From JBKCUI01 sp052161625 (GTDB lineage Bacteria; Planctomycetota; Planctomycetia; Pirellulales; Pirellulaceae), in NCBI GenBank assembly GCA_052161625.1, contig CP197412.1: 64,000 bases of DNA; one strand, 5' to 3'. A program made the translations under genes and the position numbers. How positions within the stretch are numbered: the first letter of the stretch is position 1; each line of letters begins with the position of its first letter. Positions 17,626-26,588 of this stretch are shown here, one piece after another. Below the pieces are notes generated by a model. The model did not search any database and was not told the origin of the DNA. It saw only the letters and a program-made list of their open reading frames with translations.

Positions 17626-20061
17626 ATGGCAAGTCCATTCGAAATTTTCAGAAAGAACCAACGGCTATGGATGGCTGGAGCGGTGCTCGTCGCGATCATG
17701 TCCTTCGTTGTCGCTCCCATGTTGGAGTATTTCAGCGGTGCTAGAGGTGGAGCAGGTGGGAGCAATCCCGTTGTCGCTTCCTGGAATGGGGGCGTGATTC
17801 GTCAAAATCAGGTCGCCATGGACGAAGGGGACTTGATCCTAACCAACCGATTCCTAGGCGAGCTGGCGCGTGCCGTGATGGAAAAAGGTGGTATCCCCGC
17901 CGTTCCGGGGTTTCAGCCCGAAGCGGGATCCCTGGGAATCACGCAACTGAATAACTCCCCCGAGGAAGTTATCCTCTTTCGTCGGCTGATGCTGTCGGAA
18001 GCCGCTCGCCACGGGATTCAATTCGACGACAAAGCGGCAAAGCTTTTCCTCCAACGATTCGTCGATGGAAAATTGAATGGAAGCGAAATCCAGGCAATCA
18101 TGGTCAAGTCGACCGAACGAAGGTTGACCATGCCGCAATTCACTCGCTTTATCAAGGATGAGCTAGCATTCCAAGAAATGGAGCGATTGACCTCGTCTGG
18201 ATTGTTCTTCCAAGACGTCCGGGATTCTCGTTTGGTCGGTTTTCCCGCCCTTTCCACCCCGAGCAAGAATTGGCGCGAATATTTGCGTCTCAACCAAACC
18301 GCCAAGATCAAAGCTTATCCGGTCAACGTGCGGGATTTCTTAGACAAAGTCGAAACAACCCCGAGTGACAAGCAGCTCAAAGAGCTCTACGAAGCAGGTC
18401 GCAATATTATTCGGACCGCAGGGATGCTCGATTCCCAGCCCGCTTTCATGCTTCCCGCCACGGCAGACATCGAATTCGCATCGATCGACTTGGAGAAGGT
18501 GATTGCGGACGAAATGGCAAAAATCTCGGACGATGTCCTGCGAGCCGAATACGAAACCCGCGTCAAAGCAAATCAATTCCGAGTGCCGATCGAAACCGAA
18601 AGCAAAGGGGAGCCCCTTGGCTTACCTCCAGCAGCCGGTTCGCTGCCGCCCGTCAACCCGCCGGGAACCGATCCCGTTCCCGCTCCCACCACCGAGGCAC
18701 CCGCTCCCACGACGGAGCCCGTGAAGCCTGCCGAAACTCCAGTTCAACCTGCCGAACTACCCAAACCACCTGTTTTGGATAACCCCGGAGAAGGTAGCGG
18801 CGACTTGCAAAGCCGTTTGGACAGGAAGGCCGGCTCTGTTCGGCTGGTTTCCTACCAAGAAGAAAAGCCGCAATCCGATGGTGCTCCCGCACCCGCACAG
18901 TCCGAGCCAGCAACGGAAACCGCGCAGGCAGATCCTGCTCCAGCGGTTCCCGCCCCTGCGGACGCTAAACCCACCGAAGGCGTTTCGCCTCCTGCGGCCA
19001 CAGAAGGGACCGGTGCCGCTCTCACGCTTGGAGATAAACCGGATCCAGCGCCACAAGATGCAGCCAGTCCAGCTGCCCCACCCGTTACGCCGATGCGCAC
19101 GCAAACGTTTGATGAGGTGAAGAGTCAGATCGCGAGAGAAATGGCGTCGGCGACAGCGACCAAAATCATCGACGACAAGTTCGAGCAAATCTACAGCGCG
19201 ATGCGGATTTACCAAGCAGAGCTGGCAACCTACAAGAACCAAGTGGATCAGCCGGGTGGGGACAAATTGGAGGCGCCGATCAAGCCGGATCTCAATGCGT
19301 TGGCCAAGGAGTACGGATTGGATTACGGTACGACGGGAGTCGTCAACTCCGAGTCCATCGCACTGATGCCGATCGGTCGGTCAACGGTCAGTTTGGGTGG
19401 TCAATCGCAAGCGATCCCAGTACCTCGGTTTGTCGAGGCCGTCTCGGGGCTTGGGGAAACCTACAACCCGCTCTTGTCCGTTGCCCTCGCAGGCCAGTCC
19501 ACGTTGCGGTTCGTATTTTGGAAGACCGAGTTGGAGCTCCCAACCACACCGAGCCTAGAAGCAGCGAAGGAAACCGTCGCCGCCGTGTGGAAAGTACAAG
19601 AAGCTCAGAAGCTGGCAGAGTCCAAGGCAAAAGAAATTGCAGGGCGTGTCGGAGCAGGTCAAATCGAAGATGCTCTCACGAGCGACATTGAGAAAAAGCT
19701 CGTCTTAGAGCCGTCTCCGTTCACGGCGATGAATCGAATGTTCTTGATGTTCATGCAGCTCCGAATGAGCGGAGCAGACGAAGTCAGCCAAATCGATCAG
19801 TTGCAGCCGGTCGATGTGGGCTTTATGGAGACCGTTTTCGCCGCCAAGCCAGGTGACGCCGTCGTCGCTCCTGACAGACAACGGACGGTCTATTACGTTG
19901 TGAAACTCATCGAAACGGCTCCTCCCACGGAAGAATTGCTAGCAAGTTTTCAACGAGCACCGACGGAAGGAGTCTCCGCGTTGGTCTCGCGTGGCAATCA
20001 GCAATCGATTCAGTCCATGCAGATGAATATCGAAAGCCGGCTCGGATTCCGAAGATACTAA
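17626..20061 (+). CDS. PpiD/SurA-like membrane-anchored folding factor
   Basis: 811 residues. The ATG at 17626 (MASPFEIFRKNQRLW) has an AAGGA upstream. An N-terminal membrane anchor (about 13-34) is followed by a periplasmic helical domain of the SurA_N/PpiD type: VVASWNGGVIRQNQVAMDE, then a helical stretch with EVILFRRLMLSEAARHGIQFDD. A proline/alanine/glutamate-rich linker (about 330-480, APAPTTEPVKPAETP-like) separates it from a C-terminal helical/beta region with FEQIYSAMRIYQAELATYK. I cannot point to a parvulin PPIase core, so a chaperone without isomerase activity is possible. Role: assisting folding of exported proteins at the cytoplasmic membrane. It lies 14 bases before zwf. Confidence 0.75.
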   Translation: MASPFEIFRKNQRLWMAGAVLVAIMSFVVAPMLEYFSGARGGAGGSNPVVASWNGGVIRQNQVAMDEGDLILTNRFLGELARAVMEKGGIPAVPGFQPEAGSLGITQLNNSPEEVILFRRLMLSEAARHGIQFDDKAAKLFLQRFVDGKLNGSEIQAIMVKSTERRLTMPQFTRFIKDELAFQEMERLTSSGLFFQDVRDSRLVGFPALSTPSKNWREYLRLNQTAKIKAYPVNVRDFLDKVETTPSDKQLKELYEAGRNIIRTAGMLDSQPAFMLPATADIEFASIDLEKVIADEMAKISDDVLRAEYETRVKANQFRVPIETESKGEPLGLPPAAGSLPPVNPPGTDPVPAPTTEAPAPTTEPVKPAETPVQPAELPKPPVLDNPGEGSGDLQSRLDRKAGSVRLVSYQEEKPQSDGAPAPAQSEPATETAQADPAPAVPAPADAKPTEGVSPPAATEGTGAALTLGDKPDPAPQDAASPAAPPVTPMRTQTFDEVKSQIAREMASATATKIIDDKFEQIYSAMRIYQAELATYKNQVDQPGGDKLEAPIKPDLNALAKEYGLDYGTTGVVNSESIALMPIGRSTVSLGGQSQAIPVPRFVEAVSGLGETYNPLLSVALAGQSTLRFVFWKTELELPTTPSLEAAKETVAAVWKVQEAQKLAESKAKEIAGRVGAGQIEDALTSDIEKKLVLEPSPFTAMNRMFLMFMQLRMSGADEVSQIDQLQPVDVGFMETVFAAKPGDAVVAPDRQRTVYYVVKLIETAPPTEELLASFQRAPTEGVSALVSRGNQQSIQSMQMNIESRLGFRRY

Positions 20062-20075
20062 CAAATCGAAGTACC

Positions 20076-21524
20076 ATGTCCTACACGATGGTGATTTTTG
20101 GGGCGTCTGGTGACCTCACTAGCCGCAAGCTGATCCCGGCACTTTACCGCCAGTTTCAGCGAGGCAAACTCCCCAAACCAACGAGGATAGTTGGAGTTGC
20201 TCGCAGCGCGTTTACCACGGAGCAATGGCGAGCGCAATTGACCGAGTCGACCGCTAAATATGTGAAAGGAGACTTTCACGCGGACGTCTGGAACGCGTTT
20301 GCTGAAAACATCCATTACCATCCTGGTGATATTGGTAACGACGAAGATTTTCGCAAGCTCGGAGCGTTTCTTAACGAGATCGAAGGGAGTATTGCCACCG
20401 ATCGCGTTTATTATTTGTCCACGATGCCGCAGCTCTATGCGACAGCGATCGCGCAGCTCGGCAAAGCGGGATTGAATTCGGAAGAAAATGGACGCCGTCG
20501 GGTCGTCATCGAAAAGCCGTTTGGAACCGACTTGTCGACGGCTCGTCAGCTGAACGATTCGATTCACCAAACCTTCCGAGAGGATCAGATCTATCGGATC
20601 GACCACTATCTCGGGAAAGAGACGGTTCAAAATATGTTGGTATTGCGTTTCGGCAACACCATCTTTGAGCCCCTTTGGAATCGAAATTACATCGACCACG
20701 TTCAGATCACGGTGGCCGAAGAAGTCAAAGTAGGACGCCGAGGAGATTACTACGACAAGGCCGGTATCCTCCGCGATATGTTCCAGAACCACATCCTGCA
20801 GTTGATGATGGTCACCGCGATGGAAGCACCGGTGCGATACACGGGCGAGTTTGTCCGCGATGAAAAAGTCAAAGTGTTGCAGGCGGTGCGACCTTATCGA
20901 GGCAGCGATTTCGCCGAGAATGGCGTGCGCGGCCAGTACCTCGGCTATTGCGACGAAGAAGGGATCCCGGACGACAGCCAGACCGAGACCTTCGCCGTCT
21001 TAAAGCTTTACGTCGACAACTGGCGCTGGCGCGGAGTTCCGTTCTATTTGAGAAGTGGAAAGGCGATGTCTTGCCGAACGACGCAGATCGTCATCCAATT
21101 CCGAGAGCCTCCCCACATGCTCTTTGGAGAATCCAAATCGTGTCGCCCCGAGGCCGATCGGTTGGTCATCCAAATCCAACCGGCGGAAGGCATGCAATTG
21201 CATTTCCAGTCGAAGGTTCCGGACTCCGACATGAAACTCCGCCTGAGCGAGTTGGATTTCCGATTCGATTCCAGCGGAAAAGAGCTTCCCGATGCGTATC
21301 AACGCCTTTTGTTAGATGCGTTGGTCGGGGACCCAGGACTCTTTGCACGAAGCGATGAAGTCGAGCAGGCCTGGAGGATCATCGATCCCATCATCGCTGC
21401 TTGGAAGAGCCCCGCCGCTCCAACGCTTCACCCCTACGAGCCAGGCGTCTGGGGACCGACCCCATCGTCCGAATGGATGGCCGAGCAAGGTCGGAATTGG
21501 TTCGACGTTTGCCCCATCATCTAG
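20076..21524 (+). CDS. zwf: Glucose-6-phosphate 1-dehydrogenase
   Basis: 482 residues, the normal length. The NADP-binding loop GASGDLTSRK starts at G9. The substrate/catalytic signature RIDHYLGKE covers residues 174-182 with H177 in the active site, followed by QNMLVLRFGN and NRNYIDHVQIT, which supplies the second active-site His. The enzyme oxidises glucose 6-phosphate to 6-phosphogluconolactone, feeding the oxidative pentose phosphate pathway and NADPH supply. It starts 14 bases after the PpiD-like gene, so the two may share a transcript without an obvious functional link. No gnd or pgl gene is next to it. Confidence 0.97.
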   Translation: MSYTMVIFGASGDLTSRKLIPALYRQFQRGKLPKPTRIVGVARSAFTTEQWRAQLTESTAKYVKGDFHADVWNAFAENIHYHPGDIGNDEDFRKLGAFLNEIEGSIATDRVYYLSTMPQLYATAIAQLGKAGLNSEENGRRRVVIEKPFGTDLSTARQLNDSIHQTFREDQIYRIDHYLGKETVQNMLVLRFGNTIFEPLWNRNYIDHVQITVAEEVKVGRRGDYYDKAGILRDMFQNHILQLMMVTAMEAPVRYTGEFVRDEKVKVLQAVRPYRGSDFAENGVRGQYLGYCDEEGIPDDSQTETFAVLKLYVDNWRWRGVPFYLRSGKAMSCRTTQIVIQFREPPHMLFGESKSCRPEADRLVIQIQPAEGMQLHFQSKVPDSDMKLRLSELDFRFDSSGKELPDAYQRLLLDALVGDPGLFARSDEVEQAWRIIDPIIAAWKSPAAPTLHPYEPGVWGPTPSSEWMAEQGRNWFDVCPII

Positions 21525-21541
21525 CAAGTTCGCTAGCAAAT

Positions 21542-21559
21542 GGAATTTTAGGAAATTCC
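21542..21559 (+). terminator. Short hairpin after zwf, doubtful terminator
   Basis: A perfect 7-bp stem GGAATTT / AAATTCC with a four-base loop, 17 bases after the zwf stop codon. There is no T run behind it, so it is only a candidate for transcript end processing. Confidence 0.25.
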
Positions 21560-21657
21560 GTTGTAGACGGAAAAACCCGCAAGTTTTAACACCTGGCAGG
21601 CCGAAACTCATCTTGTCCGACGAATAGATCGTCTCCGACTCGACAAGGGTTTTATCG

Positions 21658-22230
21658 ATGTCCTGCATGCGTATTCAAAAGATTGTTAGCCTAACGCTAC
21701 TTGCGGTCATGAGTTCTCAGGTGGGATGTCTCTCCCTGTCGAACATGGGGTTGGGGCCCTTTGGTGTGCCCGTGCCTGTGAGCCCCTACTTTCAAGACAA
21801 CGAGGAAATGCAATTCCACGTTCACGAGCGTTACGCTAGGGTGCCCATCATGGGTCCTTTGACACAAGGTGGCCCGGTCGCTGCCATCGATCCTCCTAGC
21901 GATGACGAAGTCATCCACGCGTTGGAGCGAGCTCGACCCATTCGGGGCGGTGTACCGTTCCTCTACGAAAAGCAACGCAACCGCGTTCGCATCGTAAAAG
22001 AGAAGATCGCCGACTATATCGACGATCCACGGTTTGTGCCTCTCATTGGATTCGCCCAGTTGCACCACGCTCACTACAAGTGCACAGTGTACTTTGAAGA
22101 GCGAACCATCAATGGCTGGCCCGTTCCTTACACACTCGAAGATAAAGAGTCTGTGGAAGTCGTCTACATCGACCACAATCACTTCCACATGTGCGGTGAT
22201 CCTGACACCGGAGCATCGAGCCCTTACTAA
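21658..22230 (+). CDS. Putative lipoprotein, conserved planctomycete type, unknown function
   Basis: 190 residues. A hydrophobic start (IVSLTLLAVMSSQ) is followed by VGC at about residue 24, a possible though not perfect lipobox with Gln at -3. The mature part has no domain I recognise. It contains two short blocks rich in aromatic and His residues, QLHHAHYKCTVYF and VYIDHNHFHMCGD, which could bind metal. ATG at 21667 (MRIQKIV) is an alternative start. A strong hairpin terminator lies 45 bases downstream. Confidence 0.7.
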   Translation: MSCMRIQKIVSLTLLAVMSSQVGCLSLSNMGLGPFGVPVPVSPYFQDNEEMQFHVHERYARVPIMGPLTQGGPVAAIDPPSDDEVIHALERARPIRGGVPFLYEKQRNRVRIVKEKIADYIDDPRFVPLIGFAQLHHAHYKCTVYFEERTINGWPVPYTLEDKESVEVVYIDHNHFHMCGDPDTGASSPY

Positions 22231-22274
22231 GGCGAGTAGTAAGGTTCGAGGAGATCGATCGAGACCAAACAGTC

Positions 22275-22304
22275 AACAGCACGGCAAAACGGCCGTGCTG
22301 TTTT
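22275..22304 (+). terminator. Rho-independent terminator
   Basis: Perfect 11-bp stem AACAGCACGGC / GCCGTGCTGTT with a six-base AAAACG loop, ending in TTTT. It lies between the lipoprotein stop (22230) and the convergent tsaE stop (22319), so it can serve both directions, although the T run is on the plus side. Confidence 0.75.
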
Positions 22305-22318
22305 CATTTCCATTCCAC

Positions 22319-22825
22319 TCAAAGAGTTGTGGAAATGAACGAAACTCCGAGCGAACGGCCCCACTCGTTCGCCACCGACGTCGCTCGTTTCCCAATAGCA
22401 TCGACCGTCACGACCCGTTGGTTTGGATCCCATTCATCAAGGCTCCACTGCAGGTGAATCCAGTTCGTCGGCATCCTTTCTAAGAAGCGATCCGCCCATT
22501 CCACGATGGTAACGGCGGGTGCATCGAAAAACTCTTCGATGCCTAATTCCAGCAACTCGTCTTCGTCGGCGACGCGATAGACGTCCAAATGGTAGATCTT
22601 CGGAACCGTCGCATACTCTTTGACCAGCACAAAGGTCGGACTGCTCACCTCGATTTCCTGTCCGCCGAGGGACTTCACAAAGAAGCGAGTCCACTGCGTT
22701 TTGCCAGCTCCCAGCGTCCCCGATAGTCCGATCGCGAGAGGAACCTTCACGCAAGCTGCCAGGCTGGCCGCGAATCGTTCGCAGTCGGCAAGGCTCGGGA
22801 TTTTCAATTCAAAAATGCGCGACAT
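22319..22825 (-). CDS. tsaE: tRNA threonylcarbamoyladenosine biosynthesis ATPase TsaE
   Basis: 168 residues. The Walker A loop GTLGAGKT covers residues 36-43, followed by the family text SSPTFVLVKEY, IYHLDVYRV and the ELGIEEFFDAPAVTIVEWADR block that carries the conserved acidic and Trp residues. TsaE is the ATPase that cycles the TsaB/TsaD complex making t6A37 on ANN-decoding tRNAs in the cytoplasm. TsaB and TsaD are not encoded nearby. It is convergent with the lipoprotein gene and divergent from the SEC-C protein. Confidence 0.95.
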   Translation of the reverse strand: MSRIFELKIPSLADCERFAASLAACVKVPLAIGLSGTLGAGKTQWTRFFVKSLGGQEIEVSSPTFVLVKEYATVPKIYHLDVYRVADEDELLELGIEEFFDAPAVTIVEWADRFLERMPTNWIHLQWSLDEWDPNQRVVTVDAIGKRATSVANEWGRSLGVSFISTTL

Positions 22826-23003
22826 GTCAAATGGGGTGGAGGAAGGGAGGATTCGCTAGCAGCTTGGTCATGGGCACTTAACGGGAAAACTGGTACACTG
22901 ATTTGCTTGGATTGGAGGCGTCAAATGGACGTTTCCCACGGACATGCCGCGGTTCGCGGCCCCTTTATTACTACGAGCTCATCAATTACCGATTGGATCG
23001 CCA

Positions 23004-25130
23004 ATGAGTAGCCTGGACCAGTATAGCTACTGCCCTTGTGGCAACGGAAAGAAGATCAAGTTTTGCAAGTGCAACCAGCACTTGGCAGAAATGGAAAAAA
23101 TCCATCGCATGATCGTTGGCGAGCAGAATGTAGCTGCGTTGGACCGCATCAATGCGGACTTGAAAACGATGCCTTCGGAGCCTTGGTTGCTGGCGATGAA
23201 GTGCGAATTGCTCCTCCAACTGCGTGAGTTGGAATCTCTGGAAGAGACGTCGGCCAAGTTCATTCGCTTGCAGCCCGATAATCCGCTGGCAAAGCTCTAC
23301 CGTTCTCTTCTCGCAGTGATTCGCGGGAACACAGAAGAAGGGGCAACGCTGCTTCTTCAGGCGATCGGCGATTCGACGGAAGTGTTGCCACCCATGACCG
23401 CAACGGTCGCGCTCAACTTGCTCGAAACCATGGCCCAGCGAGGCTTGGCTCTACCGGCTATGTTGCATGCAGAGATGCTGATGGACATGGGGGACGAGAT
23501 CGCGCGATTCGGTTACCAAGCCCACGGGTCGTTGGCAGGTCAAACCAATACAAATATTTTGTCCCGCGAGTCTCTCCCTTCGGCCGTCGACGCGGATTCG
23601 GAACCTTACGGTGAACGGTTGGCGGAAGCGGTCGCATTGATCTCGTCCTACCGTGTGTCGGCAGGAAAGACCAAACTGGAGTCGATGCTTCGCGAGTTCG
23701 GACCGCAGCCAGCCATCCTGCAGCAATTGCTTTATTGCCATCTAATGCTTTCCGATGCCGACAGCGCGGGAGCCATCTGCCGCAAATTGTCCTCGCAAGA
23801 AGCCTTGCCCGAACCGCAGCGAGTTTATTACCAAGCGCTCGCGTACGAGTTGACACCGCGCGCAGCAGGTGTTGGGATTGCGGAAGAGCTTTGCCAATAC
23901 GAAATCGAAGCGGGCTCGGAACTCGAGGAGAAGATGCTCAGCAGCGAGCATTTGATCCCCGTTCCTGTCGAGCAACTCAAAGGTTTGTTATCCGCGTTGC
24001 TTCAAGAAGAGGTTCCACCCAAGTCCTGTTTCGTTTGCGTTGCCCCAGTACTTCGCGAACAATTCGGTGAGCTTGAGGCCAGCCGAACGGGATCTTGGTT
24101 AGCCTTCTATGGCAAGCAAACGGACAAACCAGCTCGACTGGTCACGATGGAACCACCTCCGAGCGCTCGACGCGCGATGCTGGAGCAGGTTAAGCAGGAG
24201 CTGGGGCTGACGGGCCTCACCCGGGTGCTTGTTCAGCAACTGCCGACTTCGTATCTGTCGCAGGTTTCCGCATCGGTCATCGTCAAACACCAGGTTCCAG
24301 CGGAGCGATCGATTGCTTTCCGCGATGCGACCCGGCAGTTGGTATTGGATGCATTCCTCGATTACCCTCTCGATTGCATCGGCGAACAATCGCCTCGACA
24401 AGCATCGTCGGATCCCAAGCAGCGGATTGCCTTGTTGGCCTTGCTCCTGCATTGGCAGGGATCGGGATCCTCCGGATTGAACAACACCCTCTTCAAAGAG
24501 TTGCACCAACAGCTTCATTTGACTCAGCCGTCGCTCCAATCTTCGACCGACGTCTTTGACCAAGTCGGCGGGGCAGCTTATTTCTGGACCGACCTCCAGT
24601 CGATCGACCCGGACAGCCTCATTCAATTGATGCAATCCGCATTGACTCGAGGTGTGGCTTCGATCAGCGAAGATTTGGTCCAAGCTAGCGAGCGAATGCA
24701 ATGGCCAGAGAACCTCAAGTCGTCTGCTGAATACACCCTGCTCAATCTGAAGGCACAGCTGGCGACGGATCCGAACGAGGCAGAGAAGTTATTGCTACGC
24801 ATTTCGGAATTGGCCAAGGAGCTCGGTGTTCCGTTGGGCAATGCCGTCTTGGAGCGAGTCGAGATACTCAATAGTTTGGGACGCGGAGCCGAGGGACGCA
24901 TATTCCTTGAAAAATCTCTCCGTGAAAATCCAGAGGACCCAGTCCTTCTCCAGTTCCTGCAAATGGCGATGATGCGCGAGCAGCAAATGCGCGAGCGAGC
25001 CGGCAGTCTTGGTGGGGGCGAGCCATCGATTTCCCCGAGCTCAAGCAGTGGATCGGGACTATGGACTCCCGATCAACCCGCGGAAAGCGATTCGTCGGGC
25101 GGAAGCAAACTTTGGATTCCAGGTCAGTAA
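23004..25130 (+). CDS. SEC-C motif / TPR-like repeat protein
   Basis: 708 residues from the ATG at 23004. Right at the start is a SEC-C metal site, C10-P-C12-x8-C21-K-C23, here N-terminal although in SecA and many other proteins it is at the end. The rest is helical with repeated TPR-like pairs, for example ETSAKFIRLQPDNPLAKLYRSLL and LLYCHLMLSDADSAGAICRKL. The tail is Ser/Gly-rich and carries two copies of an LW-x-P-x-Q motif (GLWTPDQ and KLWIPGQ, the last being the C-terminus). The SEC-C zinc site in SecA binds SecB and ribosomes; a role at ribosomes or in protein handling is a guess. An earlier in-frame ATG at 22944 adds unconvincing sequence. Confidence 0.78.
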   Translation: MSSLDQYSYCPCGNGKKIKFCKCNQHLAEMEKIHRMIVGEQNVAALDRINADLKTMPSEPWLLAMKCELLLQLRELESLEETSAKFIRLQPDNPLAKLYRSLLAVIRGNTEEGATLLLQAIGDSTEVLPPMTATVALNLLETMAQRGLALPAMLHAEMLMDMGDEIARFGYQAHGSLAGQTNTNILSRESLPSAVDADSEPYGERLAEAVALISSYRVSAGKTKLESMLREFGPQPAILQQLLYCHLMLSDADSAGAICRKLSSQEALPEPQRVYYQALAYELTPRAAGVGIAEELCQYEIEAGSELEEKMLSSEHLIPVPVEQLKGLLSALLQEEVPPKSCFVCVAPVLREQFGELEASRTGSWLAFYGKQTDKPARLVTMEPPPSARRAMLEQVKQELGLTGLTRVLVQQLPTSYLSQVSASVIVKHQVPAERSIAFRDATRQLVLDAFLDYPLDCIGEQSPRQASSDPKQRIALLALLLHWQGSGSSGLNNTLFKELHQQLHLTQPSLQSSTDVFDQVGGAAYFWTDLQSIDPDSLIQLMQSALTRGVASISEDLVQASERMQWPENLKSSAEYTLLNLKAQLATDPNEAEKLLLRISELAKELGVPLGNAVLERVEILNSLGRGAEGRIFLEKSLRENPEDPVLLQFLQMAMMREQQMRERAGSLGGGEPSISPSSSSGSGLWTPDQPAESDSSGGSKLWIPGQ

Positions 25131-25238
25131 AGACCGGTCCCATCCTGGATTCGTTCCAGTCCGTTTTCATCGACGTCTCGGTTCGCCAGCTCTCGCAGAG
25201 GAAACTCTGTGAAGCGGACAGCAATAGGTTATTCGATC

Positions 25239-25278
25239 AAGCCGGTGTTTTGCAGCAACGCAAGCCACCGGCTTTTTT
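25239..25278 (+). terminator. Rho-independent terminator of the SEC-C gene
   Basis: Perfect 9-bp stem AAGCCGGTG / CACCGGCTT with an 18-base loop and six consecutive T residues (25273-25278), about 110 bases after the stop codon. Confidence 0.7.
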
Positions 25279-25314
25279 CGTATCGCCCATGACAACTCGG
25301 TTCTAACTCCGCGC

Positions 25315-25461
25315 TCCTCCGCGGTTGATTCACCGCTGAAATCAAACAATAGCAGTATCATTGATTTGCTTTGGGAAGTGTCCAGGACCGGCGGGATCAC
25401 CAATCCGCCGAAGAAGATTTTACCGCGGAGTTCGCGGAGGGAAGACGGATGGAGATTAATC
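25315..25461 (+). repeat. Dispersed repeat, copy A
   Basis: The 100-base core 25331-25430 aligns without gaps to 34629-34728 with about five differences by eye. Similarity extends on both sides from a CCTCCGCGG start to GACGGATGGAGAT, where both copies begin a frame MEIN, the start of GxxExxY-type proteins. Direct orientation relative to copy B. Confidence 0.85.
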
Positions 25462-25478
25462 CTATTCGGGGTTGGTGA
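25449..25478 (+). pseudogene. GxxExxY-type gene stub (first nine codons)
   Basis: The frame MEINPIRGW then stops. The same position in repeat copy B opens MEINEITGQIIDAAVKVHTVLGP, a recognisable GxxExxY start. The stub therefore looks like what remains of the same small gene after decay. Confidence 0.35.
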
Positions 25479-25512
25479 TCTGCACTGGGTGAGATGGGTG
25501 CGAGAGGTTTCT

Positions 25513-25535
25513 CGCCACGGCGCTAGGGCGCAAAG
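25513..25535 (+). repeat. 23-base dispersed unit, copy 1
   Basis: Begins CGCCACGGCG and ends GCGCAAAG. Related units lie at 34903-34925 and, as an inverted pair, at 50207-50229 and 50244-50266. In copies 1 and 2 the following bases AAAAGAACCGAATG are also shared. Confidence 0.6.
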
Positions 25536-25700
25536 AAAAGAACCGAATGCAAGAAAAGACAACTGTCTTGGTTCACCGGCAAGTGGAATTTGCCAACTCT
25601 CAGCATCACGAAGAATCCTAAATCGTTCTCCCGAGATCTTTATACATTGATTGCGAAATTCCCGTGCACTTTGTCCTCTGAATTATTCTATTTCGAGTAG

Positions 25701-25865
25701 AGAGTTATCGATCGCGCCCGCCATTCGAATGCCGAAATCGTTATCTGGCGTGAAGGGAAGATCGTAGCGTTATCGCCAGACGAAGCTGCAAGGGAGCTGG
25801 AATCGAATCTAGCTAGGGGGCGGTCTGACTCCAAAGCTAAACAGGAATTGAGTCCCAACAATTGA
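25701..25865 (+). pseudogene. Fragment of a small unknown protein (no start codon)
   Basis: A 54-residue frame directly after a stop codon, reading RVIDRARHSNAEIVIWREGK then IVALSPDEAARELE and a charged tail. The composition and phrase EIVIWREGKIVALSPDEA look like real protein, but no ATG, GTG or TTG is available, so it seems to be the 3' remainder of a truncated gene. I do not know the family. Confidence 0.35.
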
Positions 25866-25958
25866 GCGGCCTTCGGGGCGAGTGGGCACAAAGCACGAGA
25901 GGCAAGTATCGCAATCGAACTGACCAGCAACTCGAGTCCCTTGCCAACGACGATATTG

Positions 25959-26561
25959 TTACTCGCTAAACATTTTATGTAGGTCTATGAGTGGTCCGTA
26001 GTTTCTGAGATCCGCTTGCTTCATGGCGGCAATGTACTCGCCTCGGATCGGGCTTTCCGTATCGCGTAGGTCTGTGAACGGCCAAATAGTCACCGGTTGG
26101 TCGTGTTGCATCAGCCAGATGTTCGCGAGGAGTCTTGCCCAACGACCGTTGCCATCCTCAAATGGATGTACCCAAACCGCGCGATGATGAAACTCGGCAG
26201 CGGTCGCAATTACAAGTTCGCCGGTTTCGCTATGCCTCTTCTCTGATTCGATGGCAATGACGCCGAGTTCAGCAGTGACAATGTTCGGACTGACGCCGAT
26301 GTTCTTTTGAGTGGTTCTAATTTCTCCCGCCCAACTCCAAATCGATCCCAACATCTCTCGATGCAAATCCAGAATCCAACTGAACGTAAATGGCGCGAGT
26401 TTATGGCTTGGTTTGCGCAACAAGTACTTCTCGGTGACGCGCAGGATCGACTCGAACTCAGCTTCATTGAGTTGGCGACGGGTTTTGATGGACTTGATTT
26501 TCAAACCAGACCCATCAAAGGGCGTGTCATCATCTTTGCCGGATGAACCAAATGGATTCAC
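25959..26561 (-). CDS. Fic family protein (mobile mystery protein B-like)
   Basis: 200 residues with a GTG start at 26561. The Fic core H132-P-F-E-D-G-N-G-R-W-A-R143 is intact, including the catalytic His and the anion-binding GNGR loop. The upstream flap region reads WSWAGEIRTTQKNIGV, as in the group known as mobile mystery protein B, Fic proteins found in many accessory regions. Fic enzymes usually transfer AMP from ATP to a target hydroxyl. An obvious inhibitory [S/T]xxxE[G/N] helix was not identified with confidence. The preceding HTH gene ends 27 bases upstream, so the pair looks like a toxin with its regulator or antitoxin. Confidence 0.9.
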   Translation of the reverse strand: MNPFGSSGKDDDTPFDGSGLKIKSIKTRRQLNEAEFESILRVTEKYLLRKPSHKLAPFTFSWILDLHREMLGSIWSWAGEIRTTQKNIGVSPNIVTAELGVIAIESEKRHSETGELVIATAAEFHHRAVWVHPFEDGNGRWARLLANIWLMQHDQPVTIWPFTDLRDTESPIRGEYIAAMKQADLRNYGPLIDLHKMFSE

Positions 26562-26588
26562 GAAAAGCTACCGCTAATTTTTAGAGAT

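Larger units (their letters stand above)
25131..25700. other. Non-coding stretch with terminator and dispersed repeat copy A
   Basis: No gene is supported here. It contains a terminator (25239-25278), the first copy of a dispersed repeat (25315-25461), a stub starting MEINPIRG (25449-25478), and a 23-base repeat unit (25513-25535). This marks the left edge of the accessory stretch. Confidence 0.6.

Noticed and set aside
22944..23003. Upstream ATG for the SEC-C protein
   Set aside because: The extra 20 residues are not protein-like, and the SEC-C motif fits a start at 23004.
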